From: Limnephilus marmoratus
Lineage: Eukaryota; Arthropoda; Insecta; Trichoptera; Limnephilidae
Direction of reading: 5' to 3'
Assembly: GCA_917880885.1 (NCBI GenBank)
Contig: OU862927.1
Location: forward strand, 33,755,571 to 33,819,570
Length of the DNA: 64,000 bases
The notes below the pieces were generated by a model that had not been told where the DNA came from, ran no database searches, and saw only the letters and a program-made list of their open reading frames with translations. Below, piece by piece: positions 20,455-30,081 of this stretch (positions are counted from its first letter, which is position 1; every line of letters starts with the position of its first letter). The position numbers and the translations under genes were made by a program.

Positions 20455-20665
20455 AAACGAAGCAAACCGCAGGCGTTGAAGAAAAACAGTGTGCAATTCA
20501 CACGCCGTAGAAGTGAAATCTTCAGAAAGCTAAAGTAGATAAGAGTGAGGAGGCTACGAAGCACCGCACAAAGAGGAGACCGATTATACCATCTCATTCT
20601 CTCGCATGCTAAATCATATAGATGTATGTGTTAAGCCGCCGCTACCCGAATTTCTACCGATTTTT
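20455..20665 (+). repeat. Repeat family H copy
   Basis: Contains GTGTGCAATTCACACGCC, AAGTGAAATCTTCAGAAAGC, GAAGCACCGCACAAAGAGGA and CTCATTCTCTCGCATGC. Related copies at 28.55-28.81 and 28.83-29.05 kb; reversed at 45.21-45.44 kb. The more complete copies run between AGAAGTGAAAC and GTTTTCACTTC, so the family probably has inverted ends of about 11 bp. Confidence 0.6.
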
Positions 20666-21094
20666 TACATATATCTATCTCCTTTAAACATCTGAAGTTT
20701 TTAAGTTCTTAAAAAAAGTTTTATTTTTGAAGATAATATAAAATTCCCTCGATAGAAAAAAATCACAAAATATGCTCTGAAAATTATTATAAACACGTTT
20801 TTTTCAGTTATTTTTCAAGTTATAGTTGTGAAAAAATTCACAATGTTTCCTTAAATGATACTTAAGATACCTTCCACGAGATTTTTGCTCTATTTTAAAC
20901 GAGTCGTGTTTTATTAATCATTTATTGTAACCTTGAATATCTATTTTGACCGGACTATAGTGTGATAGTTGGGTTCAATATTCGTTAATTTCCAAGAATT
21001 TTCTTTACGCACGCTTGACTTGGGGAGTAAGCTGGTGAATGCGTGACTAGAGCGTTACGAAACGCGAGGCGAACGGTGGTTAAGAGGGAGATAT
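20666..21094. other. No gene recognised
   Basis: AT-rich, no features. Confidence 0.5.
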
Positions 21095-21295
21095 AAATAG
21101 AGAGTTACGTTTCGTATATTACTGCAGGGGCAAGAGAGAGGGGTGCGAGCACACATTTTCTTTCTCTCTTTCTCTCATAGCGAGTTACGTTTCGTATATC
21201 TAAGACACAGTGCAGGCCTATTATCTGTATCACACTGTAGGAGCAAGAGAGAGCAGTGCGCGCGCACATTTTCTTTCTTCCTATCATATAGATGG
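21095..21295. repeat. Tandem duplication of an about 100-bp unit
   Basis: GAGTTACGTTTCGTATAT begins each unit, followed by GCAAGAGAGAG and CACATTTTCTTTC. Two full units plus flanking CT/GA-rich runs. Confidence 0.65.
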
Positions 21296-21364
21296 AGCTA
21301 AAGAAGTTTTAATTCAGTCGTGTGGTCTAAAGCACACTCGTTTTTTTTTATTTTAAAAACATTA

Positions 21365-21625
21365 CAAAATTAACATTAACGTTTAAAGAGAGAAACAGAT
21401 TTAAACTAACAGCAACAAAGCATGCCGTCTAAATTGTGCTTCATTGATGTTAAACATATCGATATTAGAAGTGATTCTATTTAACAACAAGTTAGCTCTC
21501 CCTATTGGCTTGACCATTGGCAAGTTAGTTCTGCAAGCAAGGGATATAAAACAGTCTGTGTATGCTGTCGGTGACGGAGATAACCATCCGGAATATAGGA
21601 ACTTTCCATGAAATAATGCTCTGTT
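21365..21625 (-). pseudogene. Possible LINE C-terminal remnant
   Basis: Minus-strand translation gives CRTNLPMVKPIGRANLLLNR, then SNIDMFNINEAQFRRH. The order (R..L..P..R...NR, short gap, DMF, F+R) resembles the extreme C-terminus of non-LTR RT proteins. It is short and I cannot exclude chance. Confidence 0.35.
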
Positions 21626-21653
21626 ACCTAGTAAAGTTGGTATTTCTTTTAAG

Positions 21654-22365
21654 AGCGTTTAACCAGCCAGCGGACGAAAATCCACATTTCGTCGAAAGTT
21701 GTTCTTACGATCGTGCAGGGCGGTTACAATGAGAAAGATTAATTATTCTCCGTACCAGCTTTTTTAAATTATAACTCAATATCGAATTTATTTCAATTCA
21801 AATTAGCTTTAATTTATACCTTCATCCAAAAATGCTGAAAGGCGTGATGATAAAACTATTAAAATAATGTACTTTTTGTAGTTATTTTTTGATTATAAGT
21901 ATTTATCATTTTTCAATAATGTCTAAATTTAATAAGAATGTTAAAAAAATCTGAAATATATTAGTTTATAAGTGCGCAAAAAAATACACAAACGGACCAA
22001 TTTTCGCCAAGAAACACATGTACGTACATATTTTTTAATGATTTTATTGAAACTAAAATTAAAATTCTAAAACATACGTTTGCTAGATAATGTATTGATT
22101 TATTTTACTGCATGATTTTATTATTTGAAATGGGTGTGGTATAATACAAAAACTTTTTTGAAAATTGAACAAATCTGCCAACGACCTATGGAATAACCTT
22201 ATTTTACTAAAAATTAAAAAAAAATCTCAAAATTTATTACATACGAATGCTAGATAAAAGAACAATCTTTCGAAATCCATTTATAATTTTTTGTGGAAAA
22301 GAGTCAATACGTCTAAAAACTTTTTTGAAAATGACGTATTTCTGGTTTTCTCTGGTAATGCCCTC
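21654..22365 (+). mobile_element. TTAA-flanked MITE, copy 2
   Basis: 712 bp starting GAGCGTTTAACCAG after TTAA and ending CTGGTAATGCCCTC before TGAA, a decayed TTAA. Near-complete colinear match to 9453-10162 in reverse. Confidence 0.8.
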
Positions 22366-22369
22366 TGAA

Positions 22370-22925
22370 CACTTTAGTAAAAACTCTTGCCCTGTCCGTT
22401 CAACGGACTTTAACTATCCTGTTGGCTATTCGAACTTTGTTTATCCGGAAAAGCTGTACAGGAGACTGGCCAAATCACTGTCTAAGCTTTTTCAGCCATG
22501 ATGCTCTTCTTCTTCCAAGGCCCCGTCTTCCGACAATCGTTCCCTGCATTATAAAATGCAAGATCTCTCGTAGTAAAAACAGTTTTCATAATATGTATCC
22601 TTATGGATTTATTAATGATTTTAAAAATGACTATTTTCGACACAGTGGTCGCTGACCTTCAACAGTAGCAAGAACGACAATATAAAACTACCGAACGAAA
22701 CATGAGAATGTCCGAAGTAATTAATGAACAGCTGCTCTACCTGATCCAATGCTGCACTCGACCAAAACCAAAACCGGTAGCATCGGTCACCTGATAAAAA
22801 CGAACGCCGTTTTTTGTAATCGGCCGAAATAAAACTATCATTCGACAAGTAGAAAATTGAATCAATTAATTTTATATAAATGAATTACTCGTTAGTGGAA
22901 AACTAACAAACACTGTTTGCACCTG
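22370..22925. other. Unassigned; host sequence of the mariner insertion
   Basis: No certain gene. Part of 22490-22560 (CGTCTTCCGACAATCGTTCC) faintly resembles LINE/SINE tails, but I cannot name it. Confidence 0.35.
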
Positions 22926-22933
22926 TCTTGATA

Positions 22934-24022
22934 CAGGGTGGGGCAGAGAGGAGTTACTAGTTTCAAAAAATCACTGAAGGCCCCCAGACCGAGCAGAGGG
23001 GCAATGATGCCGTTTTTTTCATGATGTTTTAAAAATGATATCGTCTGGCGTGGAGGCCTTGGCAAGCAATACACATATTGAGCCTTTCAAAGAAGTTTTC
23101 GGCCACTTTTCCCAGCATACCTTGCGGAATTTCAACGATGACGTCCTCAATCGCCTCTTTCAGAGCTTCAAGGGTTCGAGGTCGAAGTTTGTTTATCTCA
23201 GCTTTGACGTATCCTCACAGAAAAAAGTCACTCGGGGTCAAGAGTGAGGGGGCCATGGAATATCCCCCCGCAAAGAGATCAGGTGACCTGGAAAGAGCTT
23301 TTGCAAAATTTCGCATGAACGATGGACAGCATATGGGCCATGGCTTCATCTTGTTGAAACCAGAAGGCTTTTGTGTCGTGTTCCTCGCCATACTCTTTCA
23401 TTTTGGGACGCCTAAGGTTCTTCAACATCTCAAAATAGTGAGATGAATACCTCAACAACTGTAATGGGTTATCCTTCGTCGCTAGTGCACAAAACAGTGC
23501 CGAGGGATACAGCAGATTGCAATGCAAGCATCTCTACGTTTCACAAAATCTTGTGGGCTCAATTCTCGTGTATGCTTCATCTTGTAGGGGTACAGGTGAA
23601 GTTCTGAGTGTAAGATTTGCCTTACAATTCTTGACGATTTTTCAAGCGCAGCGGCATGTTGGAGACTCTTCAATTCACGCTCTTGCTGCCGCGATGTTTT
23701 CAGGTGTTTGCACACTTTTAGGTAGCCCAACTGGTATTTTAGGATCTGCAGTTCCTGTCCACCTTACATTACTGATTCATTTCCGAATGGTTTTAGGATC
23801 AGGAACCGGACTCGGAAAGCCCCATGCGTAGCCACAATGCTTTCCCTTTTTTTTAAAGAACGTCTCCACAACAATGCCCCGGTACTTACCTGACCACCGT
23901 ATAGTCACTACGATAAACGGCATCATTTCCCCGACCTAACGCCACTGGCCCTACCACTTTGCTCGGTCTGGGAGGCCTTCAGTGATTTTTTGAAACCAGT
24001 AACTCCTCTCTGCCCCACCCTG
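22934..24022 (-). mobile_element. Mariner-superfamily element with about 50-bp terminal repeats and broken transposase
   Basis: Ends CAGGGTGGGGCAGAGAGGAG and its inverse, matching for about 50 bp, flanked by TA on both sides (22932-22933, 24023-24024), the Tc1/mariner target. The minus strand encodes a decayed transposase: ERELKSLQHAAALE (helix-turn-helix region), HLYPYKM and LSPQDFVKRRDACI, then FQQDEAMAHM around the second catalytic Asp, then SPDL, TPSDFFL and VKAEINKLRPRTLEALKEAI to MLGKVAENFFERL. Such transposases normally have QQDGA and SPDLTP-DFFLWGY. Here an insertion separates SPDL from TPSDFFL, and a TGA replaces the Trp codon, so it is inactive. Confidence 0.8.
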
Positions 24023-24034
24023 TACTTCTTACAA

Positions 24035-24255
24035 AACCTCTCAGGCCTCGGGCACAATTTGTCAGAAGATCAAAATATTTCCTGGAAGATGGAACGATTT
24101 TCCGGTCCCTGTCTCGGTCTCTTCAAGACCCCTGTTCACTCATTCCTCTCCTCCGAAATACTCTCTATATAGCATTTTCAAAGATGACATAGGCCCTGAG
24201 GGAAATTATTTTCCTCGGAGCCATCTGTGTGGAGTCAAAGTAAAAAAAAGAAAAT
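24035..24255 (+). pseudogene. LINE 3' end (ATGTAAAA-tailed family)
   Basis: CTCTTCAAGACCCCTGTTCA translates to LFKTPVHSFLSS, the C-terminal end seen at 51.07 kb. It is followed by the TTCAAAGATGACATAGGCCC tail, GTGTGGAGTCAAAGTAAAA and an A-run. It is 5' truncated. Confidence 0.7.
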
Positions 24256-24469
24256 TATTTTAATTGCCAATTTCGAAATTGGAACTGATTTGTCGAGAAT
24301 TCACAAAATCCCCGTTGGTGTATTATATTTAGATGACACACAAAGCGAAAAAAATCAATTCCATATTTTTACCTCTAATTCAATTTGATCTCCAATTGGC
24401 CATCGCCAAAATTACTACCGAATCCGGTCCCCGCGCATTGCTATATGTGGTAATTAGTGGAACACGTTT
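24256..24469. other. No gene recognised
   Basis: Short unassigned AT-rich spacer. Confidence 0.5.
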
Positions 24470-24606
24470 CACAGTGGAGTTGCACCTCTACGACTCTTAG
24501 ATTAAATTCGCTTGAACAATTAGAAATCAATAAACGAACGAATGACCCTAATGTAACGCTAATTAATAAAGTAAAGAAAATTATTTATTCCCCACATAAC
24601 AGTATG
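24470..24606 (+). pseudogene. 3' end of a Penelope-like element ORF
   Basis: The + strand reads LNSLEQLEINKRTNDPNVTL, then INKVKKII, then SPHN. The Penelope-like ORF at 61986-62957 ends with the matching LNLLEQLEINKNSNNQKAIL, INEQTNII, RSPL. Only the last about 40 codons remain, without RT or GIY-YIG parts. Confidence 0.7.
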
Positions 24607-24649
24607 TTTCTTCTTCTTTCCGACGTTTGCGATCACTCTTGAAAATGTC

Positions 24650-25255
24650 TCTCCGTCTTGCGCTGCCCGGAATAGCTCCTCCACACATCTAATGCCGGTC
24701 CACTCTCGTATATTTCGCAGCCAAGACATTTGTCTTCTACCAGGCCCTCGGCGACCCTATCTTGCCTTCCAATATTAAATGGAGCAAGTGATACTTGTCC
24801 CCTCGAAGTATATGACCCAGATATGAAATTTTCCGGATTTTTATTAATGTAAGCCGTTCTCTATCTGCTCTAGCCCGCCCGAGAATTTCTGTGTTGGTGA
24901 TCATGTCGGTCCACGGGACCTTGAGCATTCTCCGGTGAAGCCACATTTGAAAAGCCTCTAACCTGTTCATGGTATTTACTTTCAAGGTCCATGTTTCACA
25001 TCCATACAGCAAGACCGACCACACATAACATTTTAGCATTCTCTGCCTTTAATGAACGCTGAAGAGGGATTTCGTTTGAATGAACGCAGTTCTTGCTGCT
25101 TCAATTCTGCACCTAACCTCTACATCTGGGTCAAAAGTCTCCGTGAGAATACTGCCGAGGTATCTAAATCTTTCCACTTTTTCGACATTGCAACCATTTA
25201 ACTATATCACTGATTCAGAGTGATCTAGTCGTCCAAATGTCATCCATTTTATTGA
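24650..25255 (-). pseudogene. RTE-like LINE, RT C-terminal part
   Basis: Minus-strand translation: EKVERFRYLGSILTETFDPD, VEVRCRIEAARTAF, then MLKCYVWSVLLYGCETWTLK, MNRLEAFQMWLHRRMLKVPW, NTEILGRA and IRKISYLGHILRGDKY. These are the classical motifs downstream of the catalytic box in RTE/craTA-type LINEs (YLG..I, LLYG.E.W, E.F..W..R..L.I.W, GH..R). One stop lies between the two halves. It begins directly beside the Penelope fragment. Confidence 0.8.
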
Positions 25256-25259
25256 CCTT

Positions 25260-25635
25260 AGTTTGTTTACAAAATGTATGACATTTAGTACGTTTGCAAA
25301 ACCTAAATAACATAACACACTTAAATAAGTCACAGCACTAACGTCATTATTAAACAATTAAGAACACATTAAGATTTAGTGCGAGAAAAACAGATTTTAA
25401 AGTATCCCACATGATGAGTATAATCTACTGTCTCAATTATTTTCTCAGCAAATTGGTTTAAAGGGTAATAAATCAATTTAGACACTATCAAAAATTGAAA
25501 TTTTAATATCCTATAAATAAGTCGTCTCAAAGTGGTTTAACCATAATTTGAAAATGACCTTGTAAGCCTGTCAGCTGTCACAAAAATCATTTCATTATCA
25601 TAATCATCATTACATAGTATAACATGAAGTCGCTC
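25260..25635. other. No gene recognised
   Basis: AT-rich, unassigned. Confidence 0.5.
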
Positions 25636-25639
25636 AAAA

Positions 25640-25858
25640 TGTATGTGCGCATAGATCTTTTAAACTACGCAACGGATTTTCATGCGGTTTTCACCAATAG
25701 ATAGAGTGATTTAAGGGGAAGGTTTATATGTATAATACATGCTTATTATAGTAGAGAAAAGCCGCGAAATTCAAATATTCAATTCAGGCAATTCAATTCA
25801 AGTCGGGTAATAGCGTTGTGTTTCGTTAGCCACAGCAACGTGTGGCCGGGTCTGCTAG
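25640..25858 (+). mobile_element. Helitron 3' end fragment
   Basis: Contains TTTTCATGCGGTTTTCACCA and ATAGATAGAGTGATT, shared with 52779-53131. It ends with a hairpin (GCCACA...TGTGGC, 25829-25846) 8 nt before CTAG (25855-25858). A short GC hairpin upstream of CTRR is the Helitron 3' signature. The 5' end is not clear. Non-autonomous. Confidence 0.65.
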
Positions 25859-25859
25859 A

Positions 25860-26540
25860 AAAAAATAAAATACAGATCTTAATGGAATTCTAAGAATTAA
25901 ACAAAAAACAATTAATAATTTCGTACACTGCTTCTTTACTAGTCGACATTGATGTTCTCAATCTACCAAGCCTCGCCTTAGGTATTATTTCATCTCGTCT
26001 GGGTCGAGACATCGAGTTGTTACCGAGATTCTGAAGCTCGAACCTGATCTCCGGATGATTTTGCTCTCGGACGCTGTAAATCTGCTAAACCGGTCCACGT
26101 CTGCTTTCACCCACCACTGGCAAAAGTGGCACGCCAGAGATCAGAGATGCTGCGCGTCTGGGGCTCGATTCTCCAATCGGGGCCGCTCGCAATCGTAGTC
26201 GGAAGTACATATGTTCGTCGATTTTGTTATTCTCGAGTCTAGTCGAAGGTGCATGCTTAGACGCCAAATTTCAATTAGTGGGTTGAACCCAAAGATATTC
26301 AAATACAAAAGAGATATGCTATGGTTATTCGTTAATTATTCGTTCTTTTAGTTTATTTGGTAATTGGTAAACAATATCGGCGACACCCGGAAGCGCAGTC
26401 CCACATAGTAAAACCTGCAGATAGCACATCTACTTATATTTTTTAATATCTTTGGTTGGACCAGTCTACACCGACAAAACTGTCAAAATCTGTTTCCCGC
26501 GCGCTCTTCAAGGGCAGATAATAAACTTTTAGTTTTGAGT
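25860..26540. other. No gene recognised
   Basis: 26.0-26.28 kb is less AT-rich and has minor open frames on the minus strand, but none with a known motif. Confidence 0.4.
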
Positions 26541-26696
26541 ATAAAGGAAAAATTGTGTTTTCTTTTTCTAATGCCGTTTAAATCATATTTCTCACCCTAG
26601 TAAGGGACACAACGATTTCTATGAGACCTACTTGAATTGTTCCCAAAACGAACCAATTAGCATAAGGGGCATAGACATATGAATATGTATAGACCT

Positions 26697-26722
26697 TTTT
26701 CGTTATTTGTTTTTGGGGTATG
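26697..26722 (+). mobile_element. Deleted relic of foldback retroposon family FB
   Basis: CGTTATTTGTTTTTGGGGT is one arm end of the family seen at 58.7 kb. It is bracketed by the 8-bp repeat atagacct (26689-26696, 26723-26730), and the MITE sequence is continuous once it is removed. Nearly all of the element is gone. Confidence 0.6.
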
Positions 26723-27103
26723 ATAGACCTGCCCTGAGTGATAAAAGCGTATTATTTCCCCCTCCCAATACCGATTCCATGGAACCGGCTGGGCTTACGA
26801 GAGCCTCGCTTGAATCTACAAAATGTGATGTCATCATTCTTGTCCGGACCAGCGTCGAGCTCACATCGTACATTTTACGAAATAACACGGCAAATATGGT
26901 AGCTTGTCCTATACATTATACCCGAAAATATGTCGATCATAACGAATGTGGGCGGTTCTCCAGTGTGCTCGTCGCTGGTTACAGGGGTACGTAAATTATG
27001 AAACATTTGTAAAAGTGTCTTAACTAAATACGGCAACAAAATATTCGTCTGTGAAAAGTGGCGAACTTTACTTTGCCGTATTTGAACTTCACAAATATGT
27101 TAA

Positions 27104-27267
27104 GGGAACGTACCCAAACTACGTGACCAACTTTTTGCAACTTTTAAACCCCCCCCCCCCCCCCGGTGACCAAAATCCTTAGGAACCCGCCGCTCATTTG
27201 TATGCAGCGTGACCTTTTGAAGACCCCCCCCCCCCCTAAAAGTGTCACGTAGTATGGGTACGTTCCC
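27104..27267. mobile_element. PIF/Harbinger-type MITE with C-runs, TAA duplication
   Basis: 164 bp with ends GGGAACGTACCC / GGGTACGTTCCC; ACTACGTGACC and GTCACGTAGT continue the arms. TAA flanks both ends (27101-27103, 27268-27270). It holds C-runs of 16 (27149-27164) and 13 (27224-27236). A second copy lies at about 37006-37150. Confidence 0.85.
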
Positions 27268-27500
27268 TAATAACGTGGCAAGCAATTCGCGCTCCCATGT
27301 AAACAGGTCTATTCATTCAAAAGCAGATTTTGCTTTTAAGAACTAAATGGTGATATTATAATGCGAGGTGCCTATATACTGTCATATTGATTTTTCAACG
27401 AATCACAGTCATCTTTCCCCTCTTCGTCCCCCCATAGTTTGGTTTTACCCCTCATCCTGTATCTTCTCGTCTATTAAATTTGGATGTCTATGATAAGGGG

Positions 27501-28319
27501 TTAATATGAATTTACACATCTTATTGGCTTTTTGCACTAATGAACTGCCTCAGCTATCAACTTCCTGGGTTGTTTGGCAGTCATAATTTCTTTCGCAATT
27601 TCAATTTTGTATATTTTTTTAATATTCCATATTATAATGAATAATGACTGATGTACCGGCGATATTGGCTGCAATACTAATGTAGAACAAACTGAAGCAG
27701 ACGCTTTGAGACAGACAAGAACGTTTCGCCGAAGGGTAGATAGTTTTCACCTGAAAATTAACTTCCTAATTAAATTTCTTTTCCGGTACCAGCTGTTGGT
27801 TTTGAGTAATATACCCCCCAGCCTTTCGAAGAAAATGCGGTGAGTGCGATCGTATTCGTGATTTCGTTTCGTCAATCAATTTCTATGTTAATTGAATGTG
27901 GTGTGAATACACCATAGAAACGTGAAAACATCAGAAACTTACATAGACAATATTACAGGACTGCCAATAAAATCATATCTTCAACTTCAACCCTTCGACA
28001 TTCAAGAATACGTGTAAATGAAACATTCGAAAATATTCGTCGAAACTTCAGGTAATTTTTCGTTCGCAGATAGCCACTTAAGGAATCAGAGAATCGAGCC
28101 TCTGGACCTATATTCATAGTATAATTCAACTTCAATTACTGACTACGATTGATTCGGTTTTTTCTTATTCTTATACATCGTATGCGAATTAAGGCCGACA
28201 CTGTAATAAGAGTACACTTGCACATTGAAGTTGTTAAACTTGAATTGATTGTATTTTGTTGTTGATCAGAACTTTTGTAGTTGAGATGATATAACCACAC
28301 GAATATTGCTGTATATTTT
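27501..28319. other. No gene recognised
   Basis: Unassigned. A 60-codon open stretch ending in a donor-like AAAATGCGGTGAGT near 27830 was considered as an exon but has no supporting motif. Confidence 0.4.
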
Positions 28320-28545
28320 TTTAAATTAGCTCCACACAGGTGGCCCTGAGCAAAATAATTCCCCTCAGGGCCTTTGTCATCTTTTGGGATGCTGTGTGAA
28401 TGGTGTTTTGAGGAAAGGAAGGAGATGAAGTTCTGGGAAGGAACAAGGTAAGGGGTGGTTAGGAATCTGGGGTGTTTCCAGGAGTGAAGTACGTATACAT
28501 CTATCCCTCCCACTGCTGTGCCAGGCGATACTCCGAGAGAGAAAA
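28320..28545 (-). mobile_element. SINE-like element with LINE tail
   Basis: Minus orientation, with TTAGCTCCACACAGGTGGCC, CCTCAGGGCCTTTGTCATCT, GAAGTTCTGGGAAGG and the ATCTATCCCTCCCAC block. Same family as 1562-1896; head truncated. Confidence 0.6.
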
Positions 28546-28549
28546 AAAT

Positions 28550-29045
28550 ACAGAGTTTGCAATTCACATGCGGTAGAAGTGAAACCTCCAAAAAACTATA
28601 GTAGACAAGAGTCGGGGGGGCTACGAAGCGCCGCACAAAGAGGAGACCGATTATTTAAGAAGCACCGCACAAAGAGAAGACCGATTATATTATCTTATTC
28701 TCTCGCAGGCTAAATCCTACAGATGTATGTGATTGTCTCTTTTTCGTGTCGCTATTTTTCGTTTCGTCGCGTTTCCAATCACAACGGCGCTAAAGAAGTT
28801 TTCACTTCAATAAATACAAGGGCAGTTCACACAATAGAAGTGAAACATTAAGAAAACTAAAGTAGACAAGAGTGGGAAGGCTACGAAGCACCGCACAAAG
28901 AGGAGATCGATTACACTATCTCATTCTCTCGCAGGCTAAACCTACAGAAGGATATGTTTGTCTTTTTATAGTGTCGCTATTTTTCGTTTCATCGAGTTTA
29001 AAAATCACAACGGTGCTAAAGAAGATTTCACTTCAAAAATTAAAA
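28550..29045 (+). repeat. Repeat family H, two adjacent copies plus a partial
   Basis: The modules GAAGTGAAAC, CTACGAAGC(A/G)CCGCACAAAG and TTTTTCGTTTC occur at 28560-28815 and again at 28830-29040. An extra CACCGCACAAAGAGAAGACC at about 28662 shows an internal duplication. Each copy ends GCTAAAGAAG(T/A)TTTCACTTC. Confidence 0.65.
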
Positions 29046-29059
29046 ATAAATTCACTTTG

Positions 29060-29135
29060 GTAAGCTTGTACGCTAATTTATTCGGTTGACCACAAATTCT
29101 CGCGAGTTCAAATCCCACCAAGGACAAATATAAAC
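29060..29135 (+). repeat. Weak tRNA-like segment
   Basis: GAGTTCAAATCCCACCAAGG resembles an RNA polymerase III B box preceded by GTTGACCACAAATTCTCGC. No complete cloverleaf. Confidence 0.3.
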
Positions 29136-29501
29136 TACATATTTAATTTAGATAGATTAATAATTTGTTGGGTTTTGAAAAAAAAAACACTCCTCATTTG
29201 GTGATGCCTTTGCCCGTTTACACGGACACTTGTGCGGTGTTCACATTATAATGGAGATGTTCTAGTTAAGATTGGTAAGAGCCCGTGAAACTACTAACCC
29301 CAATAACAATTCCTCACCGTGGCGAGGAGTGACTTATCAATTATTATCAATTATCACTGTACCGTCATCACATCACTTAATCTACGTTAATTGAATGTTC
29401 CCCGTGCTGACATTCCATAAGTAGTAATACCTATATCTGTGCCATTTTATTCGGACTTGCCCGGGGCCATTGCAAAATTTCTAACTAACCGACCAACCGC
29501 C
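29136..29501. other. No gene recognised
   Basis: Unassigned; contains no repeat ends that I can pair. Confidence 0.5.
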
Positions 29502-29871
29502 TAGGGTTTGCAAATCCCTCACCTTTTTCGAATTCCGTGGGATTGCGGGATAGAATTTGGAAATCCCGCGGGATTTGCACGATTTTTAAATGTATTTATA
29601 AAATATTTTTGAATTGAGTGTTTTAAAATCTATGAACACTCTTCATTGATATCTCCCTTTTCATTATTTTCTTTAATTTTTTTTATGTTGTCTCTCCCGA
29701 AATGATTTTTATTAAACTCATTGGGAATAATGTATTAAAAAATATTATTGTAATATATTATCACTTAAATAATTTTTTTAAATAATGCTAATATTTCATG
29801 AACTTTTTTATTATTGAGTATAAATTATGGTTGATACTATATTTACAAAAAAAAGAGGACAAAATGTAAAA

Positions 29872-30080
29872 CAGACGGGTTGTTTAAAAAAATAATCACG
29901 TTCTGTATAAGTTCTATTCAAGTTCTGTTATTATACCATTATAAGCAAATTGCTTCATAAAACTGAAATCATTACAGAACTTGAATAGAACTTTCACAGA
30001 ACATTAAAATTTACTTAAAAAAATTGATGGATTGTTTAAAGTTTTTAAAACAACTCATCTTAAGTCATTTAACCCGTCTG
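29872..30080. mobile_element. Short inverted-repeat element next to the LINE
   Basis: The ends CAGACGGGTTGTTTAAA and the inverse AACCCGTCTG are joined by a second inner inverted repeat, AGTTCTATTCAAGTTCTGT / ACAGAACTTGAATAGAACT (about 29920-29995). It ends exactly where LINE coding sequence begins. Confidence 0.6.
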
Positions 30081-30081
30081 C

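Larger units (their letters stand above)
26670..27492 (-). mobile_element. hAT-type MITE, CATAGACAT family, copy 5, with two nested insertions
   Basis: Minus orientation, from CATAGACATATG to GGATGTCTATG, with a perfect 8-bp duplication ataagggg (26662-26669, 27493-27500). It sits in repeat family G (AACCAATTAGCATAAGGGG). It is longer than its relatives because a relic of foldback family FB and a 164-bp Harbinger-type MITE lie inside it. Confidence 0.87.

Noticed and set aside
23078..23831. Plus-strand frames of 104-122 codons
   Set aside because: Antisense shadows of the mariner-type transposase remnant, which is encoded on the minus strand.
27650..27845. Possible host exon with GTGAGT donor
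   Set aside because: About 60 open codons without recognisable domain, acceptor or partner exons; such stretches are expected by chance.
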